The notes beneath the pieces were generated by a model that saw only the letters and a program-made list of their open reading frames with translations, made no database searches and was not told the DNA's origin. Below are positions 1 through 5,693 of a stretch of DNA of 5,693 bases, one piece after another. Source of the stretch: Alkanindiges sp. (lineage in GTDB: Bacteria > Pseudomonadota > Gammaproteobacteria > Pseudomonadales > Moraxellaceae); contig JASLIR010000110.1 of assembly GCA_030152125.1 (NCBI GenBank), forward strand, positions 1 through 5,693, given 5' to 3'. Numbering within the stretch: the stretch's first letter is position 1; every line of letters begins with the position of its first letter. The position numbers were made by a program, and so were the translations under genes.

Positions 1-35
1 GTGGATCAGTTCATCTCGCTTAACGCATAAGCAAC

Positions 36-1751
36 TCAACCCATAAATAGCAGGGCCAGGCGTATATCGTTATAGCTGTATTGCTGACCCAGGGCATCAA
101 ACAATACCTTGAGCTTGATACTACCATCCTCACTGAATGAAGATTCGGCGTTTTCCTTTTTTAAAGCCTGATGCGCTTTCTGGACATCCTTAATCTGCTG
201 CTGGTCCGGTTTAATCCGCGACAAATCAAAGGTTTTATCCTGCTCACTGATTTTAGCCAGATGGCTAATAATCGTGCCCTGGGTTAAACCACGTTCCTGC
301 GCCATTTGTGCAATGCTTAAGTCTTTTACAAACAGGGCACGGGTGTTTTCAATGGTGGTTTGTGAGGCATTAACCCCCTTCTTTTCACCCATGCGCTTTT
401 CATTGCGGCTGATTTCAGCCGGGTTAACCAGGCCATCACACTGGCGGATAAAAGCCGTATGCTGGTTGCCGGCATCCAGATCCAGCCACTCCTGTTCCGC
501 TTCTTCAGACAGTTCACGGAAACGCTGGTCGGCTTTCATGGCTAATCGATCCAGTTCCAGTGCTGTCTGGTTTAAACCCAGCAGGCGCAAGCCTTCCAGC
601 GCCTTTAAACGGGACAGTGCCACATAACCCTGTCCTTTTTCAAAGGTTTGCGACAAATCAATTTCCGCCGCTTCCAGTGTCATACCCTGACTCTTGTGCA
701 CGGTAATGGCCCAGGCCAAACGCAAGGGTAACTGTTTATAGCTGGCAATGGCCTTACCGCTTTCATTTTCAACCGCCCACGCTTCCGGCTCCACAATCAT
801 GCTGGAACCATCGCGCAAGGTCACCTGTGGCAACCAGCCATAATCATCATCTTCTATAAAATCAGTCACCACACCCAATGTGCCATTGATATAACCGGCA
901 TCAAAGTTATTTTTGACAAACATCACCTTGGCATCTTTTTTTAGCACCAGTTCCTCGGGTGCCCGTACCGAACTTTTTAAGGTCTGTATCAGTTTGTCAT
1001 TGCCGCTTACATCGGCCATAAAAATTTTAGCCGGATGGCTAATGCTATCCAGATGCTTCTGGTTGATATCATCCACATCCATATTATGGGTAAACAGGCG
1101 GGTAATATCCGCTTCCAAGACCTGCTGGCGGGTTTGTTTCAGTGCCTGAATACTGTCCTGCGAAATTTGCCCGGCACGTATTTCATTTAAAATCGTATTC
1201 AGCTGGTTATCCTGCTGGCGGTGCTGTTCGGTTAAATAACAAATATTAAATTTTGCATCCAGCCAGGCTTCCGACATAAAGGCAAATTTATCGCGGTTGC
1301 TTTGGTCAGATTTACCTACCGGCGGCAACTGAAAAAAATCCCCGGCTACAATCACCTGAATACCACCAAAGGCCTCATCAGTTTCCTTAAAATACTTCAA
1401 TACTTCATTCACCAGATTCAACTGTCTGGCATGCAGCATGGATATTTCATCAATGATCAGTACTTTGGTTTTTTCAATATGATCACGCAGGTATTTGCGC
1501 TCTTTTAAGCTTTTTAAGTCACTGGCAGTCAACTGCTCTTTAATGCCTATACCTGCCCAGGTATGGATGGTCATGCCATTCATGTGCGTGGCGGCAATAC
1601 CTGTGGAGGCAGTAACCGCTACCGGCACCTTGCGGGCTTTCAGATACTTAATGTACTGGTTCAGCGTATAGGTTTTACCTGCGCCTGCCGAACCGGTTAA
1701 AAACACATTTTTACCGGCTTTCAGAATATTTAAGGCGGTGGATTGATTCAT
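36..1751 (-). CDS. PIF1-like superfamily 1 DNA helicase with C-terminal helix-turn-helix region
   Basis: A 571-residue cytoplasmic ATP-dependent helicase of the PIF1/RecD-like SF1B group; the family unwinds DNA 5' to 3' and acts on replication, recombination and structured DNA. Visible motifs: Walker A GSAGAGKT (20-27), motif Ia TASTGIAA (47-54), Walker B with DEISML (D101, E102), motif III VAGDFFQLPPV (135-145, sensor Q141), an SH3-like 2B stretch around 273-345 (VMFVKNN, INGTLGVV), motif V TVHKSQGMTL (350-359), and motif VI YVALSRLKALEGL (376-388) with likely arginine finger R381. No catalytic motif is missing. After the core, residues about 460-504 (SIAQMAQERGL, TIISHLAKI) resemble the HTH_40 helix-turn-helix found at the C-terminus of some RecQ and PIF1-like helicases, and the last 25 residues (YSYNDIRLALLF) fit the end of that module. 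The ATG at 1751 sits just before the P-loop at the usual distance; a weak AAGAGA lies 12 bases upstream. The tkt terminator lies upstream, so it is probably monocistronic. The helicase assignment is firm; the cellular role is unknown. Confidence 0.93.
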   Translation of the reverse strand: MNQSTALNILKAGKNVFLTGSAGAGKTYTLNQYIKYLKARKVPVAVTASTGIAATHMNGMTIHTWAGIGIKEQLTASDLKSLKERKYLRDHIEKTKVLIIDEISMLHARQLNLVNEVLKYFKETDEAFGGIQVIVAGDFFQLPPVGKSDQSNRDKFAFMSEAWLDAKFNICYLTEQHRQQDNQLNTILNEIRAGQISQDSIQALKQTRQQVLEADITRLFTHNMDVDDINQKHLDSISHPAKIFMADVSGNDKLIQTLKSSVRAPEELVLKKDAKVMFVKNNFDAGYINGTLGVVTDFIEDDDYGWLPQVTLRDGSSMIVEPEAWAVENESGKAIASYKQLPLRLAWAITVHKSQGMTLEAAEIDLSQTFEKGQGYVALSRLKALEGLRLLGLNQTALELDRLAMKADQRFRELSEEAEQEWLDLDAGNQHTAFIRQCDGLVNPAEISRNEKRMGEKKGVNASQTTIENTRALFVKDLSIAQMAQERGLTQGTIISHLAKISEQDKTFDLSRIKPDQQQIKDVQKAHQALKKENAESSFSEDGSIKLKVLFDALGQQYSYNDIRLALLFMG

Positions 1752-1783
1752 AACAGCACGGTATCTCTTTTAAATGATCTAGC

Positions 1784-1812
1784 AAAATACAACAGAACTC
1801 GAGGCCTGATAA
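1784..1812 (-). promoter_or_regulatory. candidate sigma-70 promoter of the helicase gene
   Basis: On the minus strand TTATCA (1812-1807) and TATTTT (1789-1784) are separated by exactly 17 bases, each matching 4 of 6 positions of the -35 and -10 consensus. Transcription would begin near 1777, about 25 bases before the helicase ATG. It lies between the tkt terminator and the helicase, where a separate promoter is expected. The match is moderate and could be chance. Confidence 0.28.
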
Positions 1813-1889
1813 AACGATACTCGTATTGAGCCTAACCCTATCATTAAGAGAAGAAAGGACACAAGCAAGGCTCTGGTGAGATAACAATA

Positions 1890-1915
1890 AAAAACGCACC
1901 ATACGGTGCGTTTTT
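1890..1915 (-). terminator. intrinsic terminator after tkt, probably bidirectional
   Basis: A perfect inverted repeat: AAAAACGCACC (1890-1900), loop ATAC (1901-1904), GGTGCGTTTTT (1905-1915). The GC-rich core is 6 base pairs, extended by 5 A-T pairs. On the minus strand the stem is followed by a run of six T, starting about 20 bases beyond the tkt stop codon, so it should end the tkt transcript. The plus strand also has five T after the stem, so it could stop transcripts in that direction too. It insulates the downstream helicase gene from tkt. Confidence 0.88.
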
Positions 1916-1934
1916 CACTTAACACCGGGCCGAC

Positions 1935-3923
1935 TTAAGCCAGCAAGGAGTTTACAGCATCGACCACAGCCTTGGTGGTGATGTTAAAGTAATTATACAG
2001 GTCTTTGGCAGGTGCAGACTCACCAAAGGTAGTCATACCAATCACTTTACCGTCCAAACCTACAAACTTCCACCAGTAATCCACATGCGCAGCTTCAACC
2101 GCCACACGGGCACGGATACCAGCTGGCAGTACCGATTCTTTATACTCAGCAGACTGCTGCACAAATACTTCGGCACTTGGCATGGACACCACACGCACAC
2201 CTTCCAGTTGCGCATAGGCTTCCATGGCCAAACCAATTTCAGAGCCGGTGGCAATAATAATGGCCTTCAGCTCACCTTTTTCAGCCGCCAGCACATAACC
2301 GCCTTTTTCGGCATCGGCTAACTGTTGTGCAGTGCGGGTCTGGAATGGCAGGTTCTGACGCGAGAAAATCAGCGCGCTTGGGCCATCTTTACGTGCCAAA
2401 GCAGATTTCCAGGCAATCGCCGCTTCCACAGTATCCGCCGGACGCCAGGTATTCAGGTTTGGTGTACCACGCAGGGAAGCAATCTGTTCAATCGGCTGGT
2501 GGGTTGGACCATCTTCACCCAGGCCAATCGAATCATGTGTATACACATGAATCACACGCTGCTTCATCAGGGCAGACATGCGTACTGCATTACGCGCATA
2601 TTCCATGAAAATCAGGAAGGTTGCTACATAAGGAATAAAACCGCCATGCAGTGCCACACCGTTGGCAATGGCAGTCATGCCAAACTCGCGCACACCGTAA
2701 TGCACATAGTTACCAGCCGGGTTTTCCTGTACACCTTCACAGCCTTTCCACAAGGTCAGGTTAGAACCGGCCAGGTCGGCAGAACCGCCCAGTAACTCTG
2801 GCAGCAATGGACCAAAGGCCTGCAGCGAGTTCTGGCTGGCTTTACGGGTAGCAATGGTTTCTGCTTTGGCATTGGTTTCGGCAATAAAAGCATCTGCCTT
2901 AGCCAAAAAGTCCGCTGGCAGGTCACCACCTATACGGCGCTGTAATTCAGCTGCCAGTTCCGGGTATTTTTGCTGGTAAGCTTCAAACACCGAATCCCAG
3001 TGCTGCTCCAGCGCAGTACCTTTGGCCTTGCCATCCCATGCTTCGTAAATATCAGCCGGAATCACAAATGAAGGCTCAGTCCAGCCCAGTGCCTGACGGG
3101 TCAGCTCAATTTCACCGGCACCCAATGGCGCACCGTGACATTCTTCCTTACCCTGCTTGTTTGGCGAACCCAGGCCAATAATGGTTTTACAAATAATCAG
3201 CGTTGGCTTTTTGCTTTCTGCCTGTGCCTGTCTGGTGGCTTCTGCAATGGCAACCGAATCATGGCCATCCACACGCAGTACCTGCCAGCCGTAGGACTCA
3301 AAACGCTTTGGCGTATCATCGCTAAACCAGCCTTCCACTTCACCATCAATGGAAATACCGTTGTCATCATAGTAGGCAATCAGTTTACCCAGTTGCAGGG
3401 TACCTGCTAAAGAACATACTTCGTGGGAAATACCTTCCATTAAACAGCCATCACCTAAAAAGCAGTAGGTGAAGTGATCAACCACATTCAACTCGTCACG
3501 GTTAAACTGTGCAGCCAGGGTTTTTTCTGCCAGTGCAAAACCAACCGCATTGGCAATGCCCTGACCCAGTGGGCCGGTAGTTGTTTCCACACCCACGGTA
3601 TAGCCATATTCAGGGTGACCGGGGGTTTTGCTGTGTAACTGACGGAACTGCTTCAGGTCATCAATGGACAACGGATAACCGCTTAAATGCAGCAAGGCGT
3701 ATTGCAGCATGGAACCATGGCCATTGGATAATACAAAACGGTCACGGTTTACCCAGTTCGGGTTAGCCGGGTTATGGCGCAAAAATTGACGCCATAATAC
3801 CTCTGCAATATCAGCCATACCCATTGGCGCACCGGGGTGGCCGGAATTAGCCTGTTGAACAGCGTCCATTGCCAGTACACGTATTGCATTGGCCAAACGA
3901 CGTTGGTTGAGTGGAGTTGTCAT
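1935..3923 (-). CDS. tkt: transketolase
   Basis: Thiamine-diphosphate enzyme of the non-oxidative pentose phosphate pathway; it moves two-carbon ketol units between sugar phosphates (xylulose 5-phosphate to ribose 5-phosphate or erythrose 4-phosphate) in the cytoplasm. The 662 residues match the usual bacterial length (E. coli TktA 663), with very similar sequence end to end. The pyrophosphate/metal motif starts at GDG (157-159; D158) and ends at N188 in [11 protein letters not shown]. Expected active-site residues are all present: H29, H69, H103, H263, catalytic E413 (VREFGMT), D471 and H475 (GEDGPTHQP), with substrate-phosphate contacts R360, S387 and R522. The PP domain spans roughly 1-325, the Pyr domain 355-525 and the C-terminal domain 540-662. 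The ATG at 3923 follows GGGAA (3935-3931) at 7 bases and gives the standard N-terminus before [15 protein letters not shown]. It is divergent from metK. In many gammaproteobacteria tkt is followed by epd-pgk-fba; here a terminator and a helicase follow. No defect is seen. Confidence 0.98.
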   Translation of the reverse strand: MTTPLNQRRLANAIRVLAMDAVQQANSGHPGAPMGMADIAEVLWRQFLRHNPANPNWVNRDRFVLSNGHGSMLQYALLHLSGYPLSIDDLKQFRQLHSKTPGHPEYGYTVGVETTTGPLGQGIANAVGFALAEKTLAAQFNRDELNVVDHFTYCFLGDGCLMEGISHEVCSLAGTLQLGKLIAYYDDNGISIDGEVEGWFSDDTPKRFESYGWQVLRVDGHDSVAIAEATRQAQAESKKPTLIICKTIIGLGSPNKQGKEECHGAPLGAGEIELTRQALGWTEPSFVIPADIYEAWDGKAKGTALEQHWDSVFEAYQQKYPELAAELQRRIGGDLPADFLAKADAFIAETNAKAETIATRKASQNSLQAFGPLLPELLGGSADLAGSNLTLWKGCEGVQENPAGNYVHYGVREFGMTAIANGVALHGGFIPYVATFLIFMEYARNAVRMSALMKQRVIHVYTHDSIGLGEDGPTHQPIEQIASLRGTPNLNTWRPADTVEAAIAWKSALARKDGPSALIFSRQNLPFQTRTAQQLADAEKGGYVLAAEKGELKAIIIATGSEIGLAMEAYAQLEGVRVVSMPSAEVFVQQSAEYKESVLPAGIRARVAVEAAHVDYWWKFVGLDGKVIGMTTFGESAPAKDLYNYFNITTKAVVDAVNSLLA

Positions 3924-3982
3924 GTGCCGGTTCCCACAGGAAGATAAAAAGCAAACATCAAAACGATGCTAAAAGTGCCGCT

Positions 3983-4011
3983 ATTGTCCTAAAAATATGA
4001 CAAGGGGTAAA
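3983..4011 (-). promoter_or_regulatory. candidate sigma-70 promoter of tkt
   Basis: On the minus strand TTTACC (4011-4006) and GACAAT (3988-3983) are 17 bases apart, each matching 4 of 6 consensus positions. The very AT-rich DNA upstream could act as an UP element. The start point would be near 3976, giving a leader of about 50 bases. Nearby TTGTCA (4003-3998) is a better -35 word but has no acceptable -10 at the right distance. Tentative. Confidence 0.28.
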
Positions 4012-4034
4012 GCAAAGAATGTTTTTTTATGGTT

Positions 4035-4051
4035 AATTTATCGGATAAATT
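4035..4051. promoter_or_regulatory. 17-base palindrome, possible operator
   Basis: AATTTATC (4035-4042), a single central G (4043), then GATAAATT (4044-4051) form a perfect inverted repeat with 8-base arms. Its size and symmetry suit a homodimeric regulator. It lies upstream of the tkt candidate promoter and about 85 to 100 bases before the metK -10, so it could serve either gene. The AT-rich setting makes a chance palindrome easier, and I cannot name a regulator that binds it. Confidence 0.35.
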
Positions 4052-4112
4052 TCTTAGGCGGCTTATATCTTAAATAAAGCTTAATTTTGTAATATCAATC
4101 ATTCACCTACAT

Positions 4113-4141
4113 GGTTCAGGGTAAATGCCGGATCATACAAT
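4113..4141 (+). promoter_or_regulatory. candidate metK promoter
   Basis: TACAAT (4136-4141) matches the -10 consensus at 5 of 6 positions and is the best -10 word upstream of metK. The hexamer 17 bases before it, GGTTCA (4113-4118), is a poor -35, so an activator may be needed or the call may be wrong. A start near 4148 would give a leader of about 100 bases. An alternative is ATGACA (4154-4159; 5 of 6 to the -35) with the weak CATAGA (4177-4182) at 17 bases, giving a much shorter leader. Confidence 0.3.
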
Positions 4142-4179
4142 GATGAGATTTAAATGACAAAATGACGCAATTTCATCAT
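4140..4179. repeat. inverted repeat overlapping the metK promoter area
   Basis: ATGATGAGATT (4140-4150) and AATTTCATCAT (4169-4179) pair over 11 positions with one G-T wobble, separated by 18 bases. The interval holds two copies of AATGAC spaced 8 bases apart (4153-4158 and 4161-4166). The left arm overlaps the end of the best metK -10 box, so a protein bound here could control metK. If transcription starts upstream, it could instead form an RNA hairpin. The function is not known. Confidence 0.4.
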
Positions 4180-4197
4180 AGATAGCTAGTGCTGGCA

Positions 4198-4232
4198 GGC
4201 AACTCGCGTTACCATAGCGGCCATCTTTTTTT
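4198..4232 (+). promoter_or_regulatory. metK leader hairpin followed by a T run, possible attenuator-like structure
   Basis: GGCAAC (4198-4203), loop TCGC, GTTACC (4208-4213) form a six-position stem with one C-A mismatch. Outer TGGC (4193-4196) and GCCA (4220-4223) could pair around an internal loop. Seven T (4226-4232) follow directly and end 15 bases before the metK ATG. The order resembles a weak intrinsic terminator in the leader, but the stem is imperfect and the T run may only keep the ribosome site unstructured. Confidence 0.22.
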
Positions 4233-4247
4233 CACTCTGGATTATTC

Positions 4248-5414
4248 ATGCGCGAATACGCTGTCTTTACGTCAGAATCGGTCAGTGAAGGCCACCCAGA
4301 TAAAATGGCAGACCAGATTAGTGATGCCATTCTTGATGCTATCCTACAAAAAGACTTATATGCACGGGTTGCCTGTGAAACACTGGTTAAAACTGGTGCC
4401 GTGATTCTGGCTGGTGAAATTACCACCACTGCCAATATTGATGTAGAACAGATTGTACGTGGTGTGGTCAATAAAATTGGTTATAACCACTCCGACCTGG
4501 GCTTTGATGGCAGCACCTGTGCAGTAATCAACATGATTGGTAAACAGTCCCCGGAGATTGCCCAGGGTGTGGACCGCCAGAAGCCGGAAGACCAGGGTGC
4601 GGGTGACCAGGGTTTAATGTTTGGTTATGCCAGCCATGAAACCGATGTATTTATGCCGGCCCCTATCCAGTATGCACACCGTTTGGTAGAAAAGCAGGCT
4701 GAACTGCGTAAAAACGGTACGCTGACCTGGTTGCGCCCGGATGCTAAAAGTCAGGTCACCTTTGCCTATGAAAAAGGCCGTCCGGTACGTCTGGATGCGG
4801 TGGTACTGTCTACCCAGCACGATCCATCAGTGAGCCAGGAAACCTTAAGGGAAGCAGTGATTGAGGAAATCGTAAAAGCAGTTATTCCTGCTGAAATGAT
4901 TCACGCTGCAACCAAATTCCACATTAACCCAACGGGCAAGTTTGTAATTGGCGGCCCGGTAGGTGACTGTGGTTTAACAGGCCGTAAAATTATTGTAGAC
5001 ACCTATGGCGGCATGGCACGTCATGGTGGTGGTGCATTCTCCGGTAAAGACCCATCCAAGGTAGACCGTTCTGCTGCCTATGCTGGCCGCTATGTGGCAA
5101 AAAATATTGTGGCGGCTGGTTTAGCTGATAAAGTAGAAATTCAGGTGAGCTATGCGATTGGTGTAGCTGAACCGACTTCTATTTCCATCAATACCTTTGG
5201 TACTGGTGAAGTGAGTGACGAGCTGATTATCAAGCTGGTGCGTGAACACTTTGACCTGCGCCCTTATGGTATTACCCGTATGCTGAACCTGCTGCAACCA
5301 ATGTACGAACAAACTGCCAGCTATGGCCACTTTGGTCGCGACGGTTCCGACACAGCATTTACCTGGGAAAAAACCGACAAGGCTGAAGCACTGCGTAAAG
5401 CGGCTGGCCTGTAA
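4248..5414 (+). CDS. metK: S-adenosylmethionine synthetase (methionine adenosyltransferase)
   Basis: Makes S-adenosylmethionine from methionine and ATP, releasing phosphate and pyrophosphate; this supplies the methyl donor for the cell, in the cytoplasm, normally as a tetramer. The 388 residues fit the bacterial length (E. coli 384). Visible hallmarks: N-terminal [20 protein letters not shown] (7-26) with catalytic H16 and Mg-binding D18; potassium ligand E44 in [10 protein letters not shown]57; family signature 1, [11 protein letters not shown] (117-127); K167 in [31 protein letters not shown] (226-247); family signature 2, GGGAFSGKD (260-268), the phosphate-binding loop, with K267 and K271. 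The end, [18 protein letters not shown], is like Pseudomonas MetK. The ATG at 4248 gives the standard N-terminus. The Shine-Dalgarno is weak: only GGA (4239-4241) six bases before the ATG. It is divergent from tkt, monocistronic, and closed by a terminator 24 bases after the stop. No defect is seen. Confidence 0.98.
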   Translation: MREYAVFTSESVSEGHPDKMADQISDAILDAILQKDLYARVACETLVKTGAVILAGEITTTANIDVEQIVRGVVNKIGYNHSDLGFDGSTCAVINMIGKQSPEIAQGVDRQKPEDQGAGDQGLMFGYASHETDVFMPAPIQYAHRLVEKQAELRKNGTLTWLRPDAKSQVTFAYEKGRPVRLDAVVLSTQHDPSVSQETLREAVIEEIVKAVIPAEMIHAATKFHINPTGKFVIGGPVGDCGLTGRKIIVDTYGGMARHGGGAFSGKDPSKVDRSAAYAGRYVAKNIVAAGLADKVEIQVSYAIGVAEPTSISINTFGTGEVSDELIIKLVREHFDLRPYGITRMLNLLQPMYEQTASYGHFGRDGSDTAFTWEKTDKAEALRKAAGL

Positions 5415-5438
5415 TACCTTCCTGTAATAATCGTCATG

Positions 5439-5470
5439 ACAAAGCCGCTATCAAGCGGCTTTGTTGTTTT
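5439..5470 (+). terminator. intrinsic terminator of metK
   Basis: A perfect 11-base-pair stem: ACAAAGCCGCT (5439-5449), loop ATCA (5450-5453), AGCGGCTTTGT (5454-5464), followed by a T-rich tail ending in TGTTTT (5465-5470). It begins 24 bases after the metK stop codon. On the minus strand no T run follows the stem, so it should mainly end metK, although it also separates metK from the convergent gene that ends at 5483. Confidence 0.9.
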
Positions 5471-5482
5471 GAAGCTCATCAA

Positions 5483-5693
5483 TCAGGTAGCATCGGCCAG
5501 AAAAAGAATGTAATCACTGACATCCAGCGGCCAATCCTGAATTAAGCCTTTTAGCTTCTCCATATCATAAGCAAACAGCGCCCGGCTGGCTTCTTCAAAA
5601 TTCGGCAAATCCCCGGCAATGGCATACATAAAATGATAGGCGGCCTCTACAGCCTGTTCCTGCCTGCTTTTGCTTTGCGATGCCTTTCTGGCC
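5483..5693 (-). CDS. DUF2239 family protein, C-terminal part (start lies beyond the window)
   Basis: An open frame enters from the right edge and ends at a TGA whose complement is 5483-5485, giving 69 residues of C-terminus. The stretch AAYHFMYAIAGDLPNFEEAS followed by RALFAYD, then WPLDVSDYILFLADA, matches the conserved end of DUF2239 proteins as I remember them (AYRFM-AMAGDLPGFEEA-RALF-WP-DVRDH-L). The family's function is unknown to me; members are about 200 residues in proteobacteria. The tail is soluble, with no membrane segment. Just before the conserved part is a basic, glutamine-rich stretch (RKASQSKSRQEQ), as seen in relatives. The gene converges on metK with 68 bases between the stop codons. 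Its start, promoter and N-terminal domain are not visible. Confidence 0.82.
   Translation of the reverse strand, partial: ARKASQSKSRQEQAVEAAYHFMYAIAGDLPNFEEASRALFAYDMEKLKGLIQDWPLDVSDYILFLADAT

Larger units (their letters stand above)
3924..4247. other. divergent regulatory intergenic region between tkt and metK
   Basis: These 324 bases carry no credible gene; all frames are short and interrupted. The stretch is strongly AT-rich, especially about 4005-4105, as expected for promoter DNA. It must hold the start signals for both tkt (leftward) and metK (rightward). Within it I see a candidate promoter for each, a 17-base palindrome at 4035-4051, a long inverted repeat at 4140-4179, two tandem AATGAC words (4153-4158 and 4161-4166), and a small hairpin with a following T run at 4198-4232. 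I do not recognise a SAM-I, SAM-II or SAH riboswitch core, or a MetJ-box (AGACGTCT) array. Confidence 0.8.

Noticed and set aside
1..30. A short plus-strand frame open from the left edge and ending in TAA at 28-30, possibly the tail of a convergent gene.
   Set aside because: Only nine residues (VDQFISLNA) are visible and another frame is also open here; nothing supports coding.
274..627. Plus-strand open frame of 117 codons opposite the helicase tail.
   Set aside because: Antisense to a clear helicase; composition (Ser, Arg and Cys rich) is typical of a shadow frame.
1807..1843. TGATA and TATCA words flanking an ATAC-TC-GTAT centre upstream of the helicase.
   Set aside because: The arms are only four or five bases and not symmetric about the centre; consistent with chance.
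1711..1902. Minus-strand 63-codon frame spanning the helicase start and the gap upstream.
   Set aside because: It starts inside the tkt terminator hairpin, overlaps the helicase N-terminus in another frame, has no ribosome site and no recognisable sequence.
2325..2795. Plus-strand open frame of 156 codons opposite tkt.
   Set aside because: It lies entirely antisense within the well-supported transketolase gene, has no family resemblance, and is a codon-bias shadow.
4080..4247. SAM or SAH riboswitch upstream of metK.
   Set aside because: I could not find the conserved core of SAM-I, SAM-II/V, SAM/SAH or SAH classes by eye; only generic hairpins are present. An Infernal scan would settle it.
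4189..4404. Plus-strand 71-codon frame overlapping the metK start.
   Set aside because: It overlaps the conserved metK N-terminus in a different frame and has no family resemblance.

Overview
This window looks like an ordinary chromosomal segment of a gammaproteobacterium of moderate GC. The three complete proteins support this: the transketolase and S-adenosylmethionine synthetase read like close relatives of the Escherichia coli and Pseudomonas enzymes, and the partial gene at the right edge belongs to DUF2239, a family I associate with Xanthomonas, Pseudomonas and Cellvibrio-like bacteria. A Pseudomonadales/Cellvibrio-type host is my best guess, but that is inference from remembered similarity only.

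Layout, left to right. A PIF1-like DNA helicase with a C-terminal helix-turn-helix region lies on the minus strand (36-1751). A 183-base gap follows, holding a candidate helicase promoter and a strong, probably bidirectional terminator (1890-1915). Transketolase, also minus strand, occupies 1935-3923. A 324-base AT-rich divergent regulatory region (3924-4247) separates it from metK on the plus strand (4248-5414). A clear intrinsic terminator (5439-5470) closes metK, and the C-terminal 69 codons of a convergent minus-strand DUF2239 gene run off the right edge (5483-5693).

Functionally, tkt (non-oxidative pentose phosphate pathway) and metK (SAM synthesis) are housekeeping genes fired from one shared intergenic region. 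That region contains a 17-base palindrome, a long inverted repeat next to the best metK -10 box, and a small hairpin followed by a run of seven T just before metK. These are the only structures the genes do not explain. The helicase is separated from tkt by a terminator and is probably transcribed on its own.

I found no mobile element, CRISPR array, tRNA or rRNA gene, toxin-antitoxin pair, defence system or recognisable known riboswitch. I see no evidence for a new multi-gene system. The most useful leads are the regulatory structures between tkt and metK and the helicase's domain architecture.
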